A stretch of DNA of 64,000 nt from Roseitalea porphyridii (GCF_004331955.1 NZ_CP036532.1:868001-932000), one strand, 5' to 3'; shown: positions 1 through 8,490, numbered from the stretch's first letter. Notes: generated by a model not told the origin, from the sequence alone. Program-made: numbers and translations.

Positions 1-552
1 CGGCTGAGGTTCCTTGCCGCCATGGTGCGCTCGCCGCGCCATGTTTCGGCGGTCACCCCGACCTCGCGCCAGACGGCAATCGAGATGGCCCGTCCGATCG
101 ACCCCGACTCAGGCCTGCCGGTGCTTGAACTGGGGCCTGGCACGGGCCCGATCACCCGCGCGATCCTCGATCGCGGCGTTCCGCCCGAGAACCTTTACGC
201 CATCGAGCATTCGGCCGAACTGTGCGCCCATCTCGAGAAGGCCTTTCCGGGCGTCAACGTCATCAATGGTGATGCCTTCGACCTCGACGCGACCCTGAAC
301 GGCCATGACGTGCCATTGTTCGATTGCGTCATTTCCGGGATTCCGCTGCTCAGCTTCGGCGCGAAACGCAGCAACGCGCTCGTGTCCGGCGCGCTCGACC
401 GGGTGCCCGCCGGCCGACCGCTCGTGCAGATCACTTATTCTTCCAAGGCGCCGCTCGAGCCCGACGATGCCGGCATTCGCTGGCAGCGCAGCGCGCGCGT
501 GATGCGCAATCTGCCGCCCGCGAGCGTCTGGCTCTATACCCGCCCGGATTGA
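1..552 (+). CDS. pmtA: Phospholipid N-methyltransferase PmtA-like (5' end outside window)
   Basis: A class I SAM-dependent methyltransferase that would methylate phosphatidylethanolamine stepwise toward phosphatidylcholine at the inner membrane. The frame is already open at base 1 (RLRFLAAMVRSPRHVSAVTP), matching the usual N-terminal region of PmtA (a LxFLxxW...P...GAVTPTS type segment), so an internal ATG at 22 is not the true start and about 10-20 residues are missing. SAM motif I is LELGPGTGPITRAIL, followed by an acidic motif II around YAIEHS. The fragment is 183 residues, close to the roughly 200 of the family. It is followed by an FMN reductase and pyrF. Family assignment is by recognised motifs, not by a search. 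Confidence 0.85.
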   Translation, partial: RLRFLAAMVRSPRHVSAVTPTSRQTAIEMARPIDPDSGLPVLELGPGTGPITRAILDRGVPPENLYAIEHSAELCAHLEKAFPGVNVINGDAFDLDATLNGHDVPLFDCVISGIPLLSFGAKRSNALVSGALDRVPAGRPLVQITYSSKAPLEPDDAGIRWQRSARVMRNLPPASVWLYTRPD

Positions 553-617
553 TCGCAGGCCCGGATTGGGATTTATTGCGCCGCACCATCCCAGCCGCAA
601 CCAACCGTCAGGCCATC

Positions 618-1190
618 ATGCCCGCCAAGATCCTCATCATGCCCGGCTCCGTGCGGACCGGTTCCTACAACGTCTCGCTCGCACAGGCGGCCAACAAGGT
701 CCTCGCCGAGATGGGCGCCGAAACGACGATGATCTCGCTGGGCGACTATCCGCTGCCGCTGGTCGACGAGGACCTGAAGAAGGACAAGGGGGTGCCGGAC
801 AACGCGATCAAGCTGGCGCGGCAGTTCGCGGCCCATGACGGCTTGTTCATCGCCTCGCCGGAATACAATTCGTCGATCCCGCCGCTCGTCAAGAACGCGC
901 TCGACTGGGTCAGCCTGGCGCCAAAGGACATCAAGGCCTATTCCGGGCTGACCGTGGCGCTTGGCGCGGCCTCCAACGGGGCGCTCGGCGGCATTCGCGG
1001 GCTTTATCATCTGCGCTCGGTGCTGATGAATGTCGGCGCGCAGATCGTCACCGAACAGGCGGGCATTTCCCGTGCCGCCACCGCGTTCGGTGAAGACGGT
1101 CTGCCAACGGACGAACGGCAGCGAACCCTTCTTGAGAAGACCTGCCGGTCGCTGCTCGACCATCTTGTCGAGGGAAGGGGTCGCGCATGA
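618..1190 (+). CDS. NAD(P)H-dependent FMN reductase family protein
   Basis: A 190-residue flavodoxin-fold protein, probably a soluble NAD(P)H:FMN or quinone/azo reductase. The N-terminal phosphate-binding loop for FMN is visible ([14 protein letters not shown]), as is the central [20 protein letters not shown] segment that is the hallmark of this family (ChrR/ArsH/YieF-like). The start at the ATG at 618 gives [13 protein letters not shown]; the open frame extends upstream to 324, but that stretch overlaps pmtA out of frame and is not protein-like. The stop overlaps the pyrF ATG (ATGA), so the two are probably translationally coupled. The physiological substrate cannot be read from the sequence. 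Confidence 0.9.
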   Translation: MPAKILIMPGSVRTGSYNVSLAQAANKVLAEMGAETTMISLGDYPLPLVDEDLKKDKGVPDNAIKLARQFAAHDGLFIASPEYNSSIPPLVKNALDWVSLAPKDIKAYSGLTVALGAASNGALGGIRGLYHLRSVLMNVGAQIVTEQAGISRAATAFGEDGLPTDERQRTLLEKTCRSLLDHLVEGRGRA

Positions 1191-1897
1191 CCGGGCCCGC
1201 CCCCCGCGACCGGCTCATCGTCGCGCTGGACCTGCCGTCGGTCGCCGATGCCGAACGCCTGATTTCCACGCTCGGCGACACGGTCGGCTTCTACAAGGTC
1301 GGTTACCAGCTCGCGTTCGCCGGCGGCCTCGATCTTGCCCGTGAACTGAAGGCCGCCGGCAAGTCGGTGTTCCTCGACATGAAGCTTCTCGACATCGACA
1401 ACACGGTCGCCAAGGGCGTCGAGAGCGTCGCGGCCATGGGCGTCGACATGCTGACCGTGCACGCCTACCCCAAGGCGATGGCGGCTGCGGCCGAAGCCGC
1501 GCGGGGCTCGGCGCTGACGCTGCTGGGTGTGACCGTGCTGACCTCGATGGACGACCTCGACCTGTCCGACGCCGGCTATCACGACAGCGCCGATGCCTTG
1601 GTGCTGAAGCGGGCGCGACAGGCGCGCGAGGCGGGCATGGGCGGCATCGTCTGCTCGGCGGCCGAAGCCGAGGCGGTCCGCGACGTGATCGGCCAGGACA
1701 TGGCCGTCGTCACGCCCGGCATCCGCCCCGCCGGCGCCGATACCGGCGATCAGAAGCGCGTGGTCACGCCGGCCGATGCGATTGCCGCCGGCGCCAGCCA
1801 TCTCGTCGTCGGCCGGCCCGTCAACGCCGCATCCGATCCGCAGGCCGCCGCGGCCGCGATCGTTGCCGACATCGCGGGCGCGTTCACGGCATCGTGA
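1187..1897 (+). CDS. pyrF: Orotidine 5'-phosphate decarboxylase
   Basis: Catalyses OMP to UMP, the last step of de novo pyrimidine synthesis. It is 236 residues, normal for the short bacterial form. The catalytic Asp-Lys-x-x-Asp array is visible in [13 protein letters not shown], and the phosphate-binding C-terminal part in [11 protein letters not shown] and HLVVGRPV. The ATG overlaps the preceding reductase stop by 4 nt. Confidence 0.97.
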   Translation: MTGPAPRDRLIVALDLPSVADAERLISTLGDTVGFYKVGYQLAFAGGLDLARELKAAGKSVFLDMKLLDIDNTVAKGVESVAAMGVDMLTVHAYPKAMAAAAEAARGSALTLLGVTVLTSMDDLDLSDAGYHDSADALVLKRARQAREAGMGGIVCSAAEAEAVRDVIGQDMAVVTPGIRPAGADTGDQKRVVTPADAIAAGASHLVVGRPVNAASDPQAAAAAIVADIAGAFTAS

Positions 1898-2025
1898 CCG
1901 CAGAGGCGCCTGCCACCGGCTTCTCGCTCTCTCTTTCTTGGAACCTCGTCGACCGGGCCGCGTTCGTTGGGCAGGTTCACGGTCTATGCCGTGCCTTGAG
2001 ACACGAGTGAAAAGAAGAGGAACTT

Positions 2026-2337
2026 ATGATTAAGACCTTTGCCACAACGATCGCCGCAAGTGCCCTGATGATGGGCGCAGCCTTTGCTCAGTCGACCGCC
2101 CTCGACCCGGAACCGTGGCCGATGATGGACGACATGGAAATGAGCGATGACGCGATAGGCATCTTCGCCGATGACGAAGGCATGGTTCGCGAATTCGACG
2201 ATTTCGCCATGCGTTACTCGGAGGCCGATGACGACATGCGCGCAGAAGCCAAGCGCATCTGCGAGGCCTATGCGGGAGACGACACCGTGACCAGCACGCG
2301 TGTGCGCAACCGCTGCCTGAGCGTCATCGACCAGTAA
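2026..2337 (+). CDS. Small secreted acidic protein of unknown function
   Basis: A 103-residue protein not recognised as any family. It starts with a clear Sec signal peptide: K at position 3, a hydrophobic core TIAASALMMGAAFA and an AFA-Q type cleavage site near residue 22. The mature part is strongly acidic with clustered Asp/Glu/Met (MMDDMEMSDD) and two cysteines in the C-terminal half that could form a disulfide. A GAGGAA Shine-Dalgarno lies just upstream of the ATG, and a strong hairpin terminator follows at 2362-2390, so it is probably monocistronic. Likely periplasmic; acidic/Met-rich sequence could bind metal, but that is inference only. Confidence 0.8.
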   Translation: MIKTFATTIAASALMMGAAFAQSTALDPEPWPMMDDMEMSDDAIGIFADDEGMVREFDDFAMRYSEADDDMRAEAKRICEAYAGDDTVTSTRVRNRCLSVIDQ

Positions 2338-2361
2338 GGCTTCGAGCGTATTCGCTCTCGG

Positions 2362-2390
2362 AAAGGGGCGCGGCCATGCCGCGCCCCTTT
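2362..2390 (+). terminator. Intrinsic terminator behind the small secreted protein
   Basis: A perfect 13-bp stem (AAAGGGGCGCGGC / GCCGCGCCCCTTT) with a CAT loop begins 25 nt after the stop codon. The A/T-rich flanks give a short T run on either strand. Confidence 0.85.
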
Positions 2391-2543
2391 CTCATGTCCG
2401 CCCGACCACAGCGCGTCACGCCGATGCACCCTGGGCCGGCCGTGGCTTTCGCCGGCGTGACGCCCGACCGGGCTCTTGCGCTCTCGCATTCCGCGCCGCC
2501 GTGCTGTAGTCCTCGCTGCGAGGGAGCCAAACGGGGAAAGCCG

Positions 2544-2837
2544 ATGCCGAAAGGATACTGGGTCGCGCGCGTGACCGTGCATGATGCCGACCGATACAAG
2601 GACTATGTCGCCGCCGCGACACCTGCCTATCAGGAGTATGGCGCGACATTTCTGGTTCGCGGAGGCGAAATCGGCGCTTCCGAGGGAGAACCCCGGCCAC
2701 GCAACGTGATCATCGAGTTTCCGACCTACGAGGCCGCGCTCGCCTGCTACAATTCGCCGACCTATGCAAAGGCCCGCGCCATTCGCCAGGAGATATCCGA
2801 CGGCGAGATCGTCGTGGTCGCCGGGCACGAGGGCTGA
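2544..2837 (+). CDS. DUF1330 family protein
   Basis: A 97-residue dimeric alpha/beta-barrel type protein. It carries the DUF1330 features: an N-terminal GYWVARVTVHDADRYKDYV, a central FLVRGGE and VIIEFPTYEAALACYNSPTY. The ATG at 2544 is chosen because it begins at the domain start and has GGGGAAAG just upstream; the frame is open farther upstream (from 2376) but that stretch crosses the terminator of the previous gene. No catalytic role is established for the family. Single gene, not obviously part of an operon. Confidence 0.88.
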   Translation: MPKGYWVARVTVHDADRYKDYVAAATPAYQEYGATFLVRGGEIGASEGEPRPRNVIIEFPTYEAALACYNSPTYAKARAIRQEISDGEIVVVAGHEG

Positions 2838-2854
2838 GCCGGCGGGCTTTATGG

Positions 2855-2869
2855 TTAACGCGGCGTTAA
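2855..2869. promoter_or_regulatory. Perfect 7-1-7 palindrome upstream of phaZ
   Basis: TTAACGC-G-GCGTTAA lies between the DUF1330 gene and phaZ, about 195 bp before the phaZ ATG. It could be an operator or part of the DUF1330 3' hairpin; nothing in the sequence decides between these. Confidence 0.35.
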
Positions 2870-3062
2870 GCCCTCCATACCGATACTGGCAGCAAGGTTT
2901 GGCGCAACCGGCGGGGGACCACCCTAGACAATAGCACCATTTTGCAGCCGCGAAGCTGGTGCTAGCCTGCCAATCGATTTATGTTGCCTTGCACAACAAG
3001 CGCGCCGGACCGGCGAGGCGCCTCGAACGCCGCCGGAGGGACCGCAAGGAAGGGGACGGCAC

Positions 3063-4325
3063 ATGTTCTACCATCTCTATGAGCTCAACCATGCTGCCGT
3101 GCAGCCTTGGCGCGCCGTGGCCGATGCGACCAAGCTGTTCTACCAGAACCCGCTGAACCCGGTGTCCCACACCCGCTTCGGGCGCACCGTTGCCGCTTGG
3201 GCCGAAGTGTTCGAGCGCACCACGCGCCGCTATGGCAAGCCCTCCTTCGAACTGCACGAAACCACGATCGACGCCAAACCGGTCCCGGTGGTCGAGAACG
3301 TGGTCTGGTCGAAGCCGTTCTGCAACCTGATTCACTTCCAGCGCGATCTCGCCCGGCCGCGGCCGTCCGACCCGCGCGTCCTGCTCGTCGCACCGATGTC
3401 GGGCCACTATGCGACGCTGCTGCGCGGCACCGTCGAGCGGTTCCTGCCCGAGGCCGAGGTCTACATCACCGACTGGGTCGACGCGCGCAACGTGCCGGTC
3501 TCCGAAGGCCACTTCGACCTCGACGACTACATCGACTACCTCATCGAGATGCTGAACTTCCTGGGGCCGGACGTGCACATCGTCGGCGTCTGTCAGCCTT
3601 CGGTGCCGGTGCTCGCGGCGGTATCGGTCATGGAGCAGCACAACAGCCCCAACGCGCCCACCACCATGACGCTGATGGGCGGGCCGATCGACACGCGCAT
3701 CAACCCCACCGCCGTCAACGAACTGGCGGAAGAGAAGGATCTCGACTGGTTCCGCGACAACGTCATCATGCACGTGCCGTTTCCGAACCCCGGGTTCGGC
3801 CGGCCGGTCTATCCGGGCTTTCTGCAACTCACCGGCTTCATGTCGATGAACATGGACCGGCACATGATCGCGCAGAAGGACTTCTTCATGCACCTGGTGC
3901 GCGACGACGGCGATTCGGCCGAAAAGCACCGCGAGTTCTACGACGAATATCTCGCCGTGATGGACCTGACCGCCGAGTTCTATCTGCAGACGGTCGAAAC
4001 GGTCTTCATCGAGCATTCCCTGCCCAAGGGCACGATGACCCATCGCGGCGAGCCGGTCGATCCGGGCGCGATCAGCCGCGTCGCCCTGTTCACGGTGGAA
4101 GGCGAGAACGACGACATCACCGGCCGTGGCCAGACAAGGGCCGCGCACGCGCTCTGCACCGGCATTGCCGACAACATGAAGGTGCATTACGAGCAGCCGC
4201 GCGTCGGCCATTACGGCGTGTTCAACGGCTCGCGCTTCCGCACCGAGGTCGCTCCGCGCATGCTCAATTTCATGCGCGCGCAGTCGCGCGTGACCAGCCG
4301 CAGCCGGATCCGTGCCGTCGCGTGA
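3063..4325 (+). CDS. phaZ: Intracellular polyhydroxybutyrate depolymerase
   Basis: A 420-residue alpha/beta-hydrolase that would mobilise stored PHB granules to hydroxybutyrate units in the cytoplasm. The start MFYHLYELNHAAVQPWRA is characteristic of the PhaZa type. The lipase box has cysteine in place of serine (VGVCQPS, Cys about residue 177), which is known for this intracellular class. The remaining triad candidates are Asp about 350 (EGENDD) and His about 383 (VGHYGVF). AAGGAAGGGG just upstream of the ATG is a good ribosome site. The upstream region holds TGC-rich dyads that could bind a PhaR-type regulator. Confidence 0.93.
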   Translation: MFYHLYELNHAAVQPWRAVADATKLFYQNPLNPVSHTRFGRTVAAWAEVFERTTRRYGKPSFELHETTIDAKPVPVVENVVWSKPFCNLIHFQRDLARPRPSDPRVLLVAPMSGHYATLLRGTVERFLPEAEVYITDWVDARNVPVSEGHFDLDDYIDYLIEMLNFLGPDVHIVGVCQPSVPVLAAVSVMEQHNSPNAPTTMTLMGGPIDTRINPTAVNELAEEKDLDWFRDNVIMHVPFPNPGFGRPVYPGFLQLTGFMSMNMDRHMIAQKDFFMHLVRDDGDSAEKHREFYDEYLAVMDLTAEFYLQTVETVFIEHSLPKGTMTHRGEPVDPGAISRVALFTVEGENDDITGRGQTRAAHALCTGIADNMKVHYEQPRVGHYGVFNGSRFRTEVAPRMLNFMRAQSRVTSRSRIRAVA

Positions 4326-4359
4326 TCCGTCCGGCGACGATCGCACCCGGCCTGTCGCG

Positions 4360-4881
4360 ATGAGCCCGGATGTCCTCGTCCGGGCCGGCACGCCGGAGGA
4401 TCGTCAGGCGATCGAGGCGCTCTATCCGCTCGTGTTTCCCGACGAGGATCTGCTTCCGCTCGTGCGGCAATTGCTGGACATGACCGACGCGACCGTTTCG
4501 CTCGTGGCCGTGGCGGGCGACAATGTGGTCGGCCACGTTCTTTTTACCCGATGCGATCTTCATGGGCGCAAGGTGGCGCTGCTCGGCCCGCTCGGCATCG
4601 ATCCGGTCCGGCAGCGCAAGGGGCTCGGCGCTGCGCTGGTGCGCGCCGGCCTCGACCGATTGCGCGACGCCGCCTGCGAGCACGTCTTCGTGCTCGGCGA
4701 TCCGGCCTACTACGGTCGCTTCGGCTTCCGCCCGGAACCAGGCGTCGCGACGCCCTGTCCGATCCCGGACGAATGGCGTGCCGCGTGGCAGTCGTTGGAC
4801 CTCGCCGGCTACGGCCAAACGCCGCGCGGCAGGCTCGCCGTGCCCGAACCGTGGCGGGATCCGGCCCTCTGGGGCCCTTGA
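4360..4881 (+). CDS. GNAT family N-acetyltransferase
   Basis: A 173-residue acetyl-CoA-dependent acetyltransferase, substrate unknown. The acetyl-CoA binding motif A is GIDPVRQRKGLGAALVRAGL, followed by FVLGDPAYYGRFGF, which places it in the YhbS-like group of GNATs. The ATG at 4360 is preferred over one at 4312, because the latter overlaps phaZ and adds a non-conserved tail. It follows phaZ by 34 nt, so co-transcription is possible. Confidence 0.88.
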   Translation: MSPDVLVRAGTPEDRQAIEALYPLVFPDEDLLPLVRQLLDMTDATVSLVAVAGDNVVGHVLFTRCDLHGRKVALLGPLGIDPVRQRKGLGAALVRAGLDRLRDAACEHVFVLGDPAYYGRFGFRPEPGVATPCPIPDEWRAAWQSLDLAGYGQTPRGRLAVPEPWRDPALWGP

Positions 4882-5036
4882 AAGACGCTTTCCGCGCCGT
4901 CATCCACAGGTCTTGACCGCCGTTAACCACGTCCCGCAGACGTGAACGCCGTGCCATTGTGCGCCATCGCCACGCGTGATTAACTTTTCGTTAACCGGTG
5001 AGACCCCGCCGGGGACGGACAAAGGGAGTGGGGCGC

Positions 5037-5630
5037 GTGCGCGTATCAGTGATGCTTGCGGCCGTGACGGCCGCGGCGACGGGTGTCGTCGCCGGACCGG
5101 CCATGGCCGGGGCGATGAAGACTGGCGGGCTGACCTCCCAGCCGATCGGCCACTACGAGTTCTGCCGGACCTATCGCGACCAGTGCATGCCCAAGCGCGG
5201 CAGCTACGAGCCCATCGCCATCGACCGTGGCGTCTGGGCCGACATTCTCGATGTCAATTCGTCCGTCAACATGGTGATCGAGCCGCGCAGCGACCTGGAG
5301 ATCTACGGGCGCGAGGAAGTCTGGACCTATCCGGACGCGGCCGGTGACTGCGAGGACTATGTGCTGCTCAAGCGGCAGATGCTCATCAACAAGGGGCTGC
5401 CGCCATCCGGCCTGCTGATCACCGTGGTGCGCAAGCCCGATGGCGAAGGTCATGCCGTCCTGACCGTGCGCACTGACAGGGGCGACTTCGTGCTCGACAA
5501 TCTGCGCACCGACGTGCGCCTCTGGACCGACACCGAATACACCTACCTCAAGCGCCAGTCCGAGCGCCATGCCGGCCTCTGGGTGTCGATCGAGATGCCC
5601 GACCGCGTCGTGGTCGGCTCCGTGAAATAG
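5037..5630 (+). CDS. Bacterial transglutaminase-like cysteine peptidase (BTLCP, DUF920), secreted
   Basis: A periplasmic predicted cysteine peptidase of about 197 residues with an N-terminal signal peptide (VMLAAVTAAATGVVAGPAMA). The Cys-His-Asp triad of the transglutaminase-like fold is visible: GDCEDY (Cys about 105), GEGHAVLTV (His about 139) and LDNLRT (Asp about 154). The GTG at 5037 is chosen because AAGGGAG lies 8 nt upstream; GTGs at 4998 and 5028 are in frame too. In other proteobacteria relatives (LapG) control adhesin release, but no lapD partner is in view, so the substrate is unknown. Confidence 0.88.
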   Translation: MRVSVMLAAVTAAATGVVAGPAMAGAMKTGGLTSQPIGHYEFCRTYRDQCMPKRGSYEPIAIDRGVWADILDVNSSVNMVIEPRSDLEIYGREEVWTYPDAAGDCEDYVLLKRQMLINKGLPPSGLLITVVRKPDGEGHAVLTVRTDRGDFVLDNLRTDVRLWTDTEYTYLKRQSERHAGLWVSIEMPDRVVVGSVK

Positions 5631-5672
5631 CTTTCCGACCGGACGGCCCGGATGCCGCTGGAGGCGACCGGC

Positions 5673-5810
5673 CTATCCGGCGTCGACCAGATTGATGCCG
5701 CCGCGCCGCGCGCAGGCCGGGCCCGGCCCGCGCATATAGTGACGCTCGGGCTGGTAGCTCGGCCAGATGAATTCACGGATCGACCGGATCTGATGATGAA
5801 TGGCACGCAT
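5673..5810 (-). CDS. Hypothetical 45-residue protein
   Basis: A short minus-strand reading frame in an otherwise unexplained 370-bp gap. It starts with ATG preceded by GGACAGGAACA (AGGA about 6 nt upstream) and runs 45 codons to TAG. The product starts MRAIHHQIRSIREFIWPSYQ, an amphipathic His/Arg-rich beginning, then PERHYMRGPGPACARRGGIN with one cysteine. Its composition is protein-like rather than the Arg/Pro/Ser-rich noise typical of antisense frames here. Function unknown; needs conservation to be accepted. Confidence 0.45.
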   Translation of the reverse strand: MRAIHHQIRSIREFIWPSYQPERHYMRGPGPACARRGGINLVDAG

Positions 5811-5974
5811 TGTTCCTGTCCCGTATGCGCGGCGCCCCTGCCGCTTCATGTGGGTCCGAGACTAGCGCGCCACAGATGAATTCGGCGTGAACGAGCGGGC
5901 CGAATCGATGCCTCAGGGGCCGGCGAATAACGCAATGCAAGCATCATCGCGCGACATGGTTAATGCCGGTTTAA

Positions 5975-6000
5975 CCTTTGGCCGGCCGACCGGCCGAAGG
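5975..6000 (-). terminator. Hairpin directly after mbfA
   Basis: An 11-bp stem (CCTTTGGCCGG / CCGGCCGAAGG, one G-T pair) with a 4-nt loop, starting 1 nt beyond the mbfA stop on the minus strand. The T tract is poor, so termination efficiency is uncertain. Confidence 0.45.
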
Positions 6001-6001
6001 T

Positions 6002-6985
6002 CTAGGCGTTGCCGATCAGCATGCCCGCCGCAAACACCAGTGCGCCGCCCAGCACCACCTGGAAGATCGCCCGGTTCCACGGCGTTTCCATATAGCGGTT
6101 CTGGATCCACGTGATCGCCCACAGTTCGATGAACACGACGATGATCGCCACGGTGGTCGCGGTCCAGAAGTGCGGGATCAGATAGGGCAGGGCATGGCCG
6201 AGGCCGCCCACGGTGGTCATGATCCCGGTCGCCAGCCCCCGCTTGATCGGCGAGCCGCGCCCGGAGATGACGCCGTCGTCCGAGGCGACCTCGGTGAAGC
6301 CCATCGAGATGCCCGCGCCGATCGAGGCGGCAAGCCCGACCAGGAACGTCGTCCACGTATCCTGGGTGGCAAAAGCCGTCGCGAAGATCGGCGCCAGCGT
6401 CGACACCGATCCGTCCATCAGTCCGGCAAGGCCCGGCTGGACGTAGGTCAGGATGAACTGCCGCCGCTCGGTGTGCTCCTCCTCGGCGCGCGCCTCCTCG
6501 GTCAGGTGCTCGGCCGCAAGTGCCTCGGCCGTCCGCTCGTGGCCGCTTTCGGCGAGCGCCAACTCGCCCAGCAGGGCACGCGTGTCGGCGTCCTGCGCCT
6601 GCTGCGCCGCCTTCAGATAGAAACGATGCGCCTGCGCCTCCATCGCCGCCGCCTGGGCGCGAACCTTCTCGAGCCCGAGCGGACGCACCAGCCAGTCCGG
6701 CTTGCGCTCGTAATAGCCGCGCACATGCTCGCGCCGGATCAGCGGAATGCGGTCGCCGAAGCGCTTCTTGTGCAGCGCGATCAGCCGGGCCCGATGCTCG
6801 TTCTCCTCTTCCGCCATGCCCTCGAAGACCCTGGCCGATTGCGGATACTCCTCGCGCAGCCCGTCGGCATAGGCCAGATAGATGCGCGCATCGTCTTCTT
6901 CCGAGGAGATGGCGAGGGCCAGAACCTCCTGCTCCGAAAGGGACGAAAAGTCCCGGCGCCCACCGCTGAAAAAGCGCGAAATCAT
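6002..6985 (-). CDS. mbfA: Membrane-bound ferritin MbfA, iron exporter
   Basis: A 327-residue fusion of an N-terminal ferritin/rubrerythrin-like domain with a C-terminal VIT1/CCC1-type membrane domain. Iron ligands of the ferritin part are visible in SSEEDDARIY, AEEENEHRA and AESGHE, within the first 185 residues. The rest has about five hydrophobic segments, starting at FILTYVQPGLAGLMDGSVST. MbfA exports iron across the inner membrane and protects against iron and peroxide stress. The ATG at 6985 (MISRFF) is preferred to one at 7000, because GGGAAA precedes it and family members start there. A palindrome of the Irr-box type sits 19 nt upstream. Confidence 0.93.
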   Translation of the reverse strand: MISRFFSGGRRDFSSLSEQEVLALAISSEEDDARIYLAYADGLREEYPQSARVFEGMAEEENEHRARLIALHKKRFGDRIPLIRREHVRGYYERKPDWLVRPLGLEKVRAQAAAMEAQAHRFYLKAAQQAQDADTRALLGELALAESGHERTAEALAAEHLTEEARAEEEHTERRQFILTYVQPGLAGLMDGSVSTLAPIFATAFATQDTWTTFLVGLAASIGAGISMGFTEVASDDGVISGRGSPIKRGLATGIMTTVGGLGHALPYLIPHFWTATTVAIIVVFIELWAITWIQNRYMETPWNRAIFQVVLGGALVFAAGMLIGNA

Positions 6986-7003
6986 GACTGTTTCCCACAT
7001 AAA

Positions 7004-7018
7004 TTAGAATAATTCTAA
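7004..7018 (-). promoter_or_regulatory. Irr-box (iron control element) upstream of mbfA
   Basis: A perfect 7-1-7 palindrome, TTAGAAT-A-ATTCTAA, ends 19 nt before the mbfA start. It matches the TTAGAA-N3-TTCTAA iron control element bound by Irr in Rhizobiales. In relatives Irr represses mbfA when iron is low, so the same regulation is expected here. Its position close to the start codon fits a repressor site overlapping the transcription start. Confidence 0.8.
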
Positions 7019-7096
7019 AATAGTCGACTCGCGCCGCGCGGGCAAGGCGACAATGCGCCGCTTGACGCCGGCTGCCGGGCAAACGAATTTCGTCTG

Positions 7097-7588
7097 ATGG
7101 CCAGGGAGATCGAACGCAAGTTCCTCGTCGTTTCGGACGGTTGGCGTCCCGGCGCCAGACCCGTGGGTCGGTTGCGGCAGGGCTATCTGACCGAAGGCTC
7201 GCCCTCGCTTCGCGTCCGCGTGAAGGATGGAGACAAGGCACAATTGACGATCAAGCTCGGTCAGGGGCTCACGCGCGACGAGTACGAATACGAGATCCCG
7301 ATCGGCGACGGCGAGCACCTGCTGGCCGCATGCGAGGGCCGTCTCGTCGACAAGACGCGTCACCTGCACGACGCAGGCGGAGATCGCGCCTGGGAGATCG
7401 ATGTCTATCACGGCCCGCTCGACGGGCTGGTGACCGCCGAACTCGAACTGACCGATGAGAACGAGCCCGTGCCTGACGCCGACTGGCTGGGCAAGGAGCT
7501 CACCGGGGACCCGCGCTGGTCGAACGCTGAACTGGCAACCAAGGGAGCGCCGGTGCGTTTGCCGCCCAAAGGCAAGGACCAGCCATGA
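7097..7588 (+). CDS. CYTH domain protein (inorganic triphosphatase-like)
   Basis: A 163-residue triphosphate tunnel metalloenzyme. The signature ExExK appears at the N terminus (REIERKFLV), followed by basic and acidic strand motifs such as LRVRVKDGDKAQLTIK and WEIDVYHGPLDGLVTAELEL. Family members hydrolyse inorganic triphosphate or thiamine triphosphate, or act as adenylate cyclases; short proteins of this type are usually tripolyphosphatases. The stop overlaps the start of the CHAD gene (ATGA). The two domains are often fused, and here they are separate but coupled. Confidence 0.92.
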   Translation: MAREIERKFLVVSDGWRPGARPVGRLRQGYLTEGSPSLRVRVKDGDKAQLTIKLGQGLTRDEYEYEIPIGDGEHLLAACEGRLVDKTRHLHDAGGDRAWEIDVYHGPLDGLVTAELELTDENEPVPDADWLGKELTGDPRWSNAELATKGAPVRLPPKGKDQP

Positions 7589-8490
7589 CCTATCACATCG
7601 AACTGGACGCCCCGCTCGACCGGCAGGTGGCGCTGATCGCCGCCGACCAGGCGGGCAAGGCGCGCCATGCGCTGCTCGGCGGGATCGCCGATCGCGACGA
7701 GGCGATCCACGAGGCGCGCAAGCGCTTCAAGAAGCTGCGCGGGCTCTATCGCCTCGTGCGCCCCTGCGCCGGCGACTTCTACGATGCCGAGAACGCACGC
7801 CTGCGCGACGCCGCGCGGAACCTGTCGGTGATCCGCGATGCGGCCGCGTTGGTCGAGACGATCGACCGGCTTCGCGACGATCCGGCCCACGAGGGCGTCG
7901 TCGACGATCTCGATCATGTGCGCGCCCGCCTCGTCGAACGGCGCAACGCCATCGCCGAGCAGGGCGGCGGCCTCGACGACGCGATGGCCGATGCCGTCGC
8001 CGCCTGCGAGGCGACGATGGAGGCGGCCGGCGCGCTCGACCTCAAGCTCGATCCCGACGAGGCGGCCGCGTGCCTCGCCGACGGCATGACAAAGACCTAC
8101 AAGCGCGGGCGCAAGGCGCTCGGCAAGGCGCGGAAGTCCGGCGATCCCGAGCAGTGGCACGAGGCGCGCAAGCGCATGAAGTACCACGCCATGCACTGCC
8201 GACTGCTGCGCCACGCCTGGCCGGGCTCGATGCGCCTGCGCGCACGCCAGGCCAAGACGATCGCCGACCTTCTGGGCGACGACCACGATCTGGCCGTTCT
8301 CGCCGCTCTCGCCGATGACGAACCCGATCAGGTCGGAGACAAGGGCCCCCGCGCCAGCCTTTCGCACGCCATCGGCCTGACATCGGAGCGGCTCCGGTCC
8401 GAGGCGGTCGCGCTGGCCGAACCGATGCTGGCCGACAAGCCCAAACGGCTGCGCGCCGCCGTCGCCGCGCTTTGCCGGCTGGCCGCCTGA
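7585..8490 (+). CDS. CHAD domain protein
   Basis: A 301-residue all-helical protein with conserved histidines and strongly basic helices: two CHAD repeats are visible around AIHEARKRFKKLRGLYRLVRP and QWHEARKRMKYHAMHCRLLRH. CHAD domains bind polyphosphate and occur with CYTH phosphatases, which matches the upstream partner (4-nt overlap). Likely role: polyphosphate binding or granule association, with the CYTH enzyme acting on short polyphosphate. Inference from domains and context. Confidence 0.92.
   Translation: MTYHIELDAPLDRQVALIAADQAGKARHALLGGIADRDEAIHEARKRFKKLRGLYRLVRPCAGDFYDAENARLRDAARNLSVIRDAAALVETIDRLRDDPAHEGVVDDLDHVRARLVERRNAIAEQGGGLDDAMADAVAACEATMEAAGALDLKLDPDEAAACLADGMTKTYKRGRKALGKARKSGDPEQWHEARKRMKYHAMHCRLLRHAWPGSMRLRARQAKTIADLLGDDHDLAVLAALADDEPDQVGDKGPRASLSHAIGLTSERLRSEAVALAEPMLADKPKRLRAAVAALCRLAA

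Noticed and set aside
2979-4391. 470-codon frame antisense to phaZ
   Set aside because: Shadow frame, low-complexity acidic/His composition.
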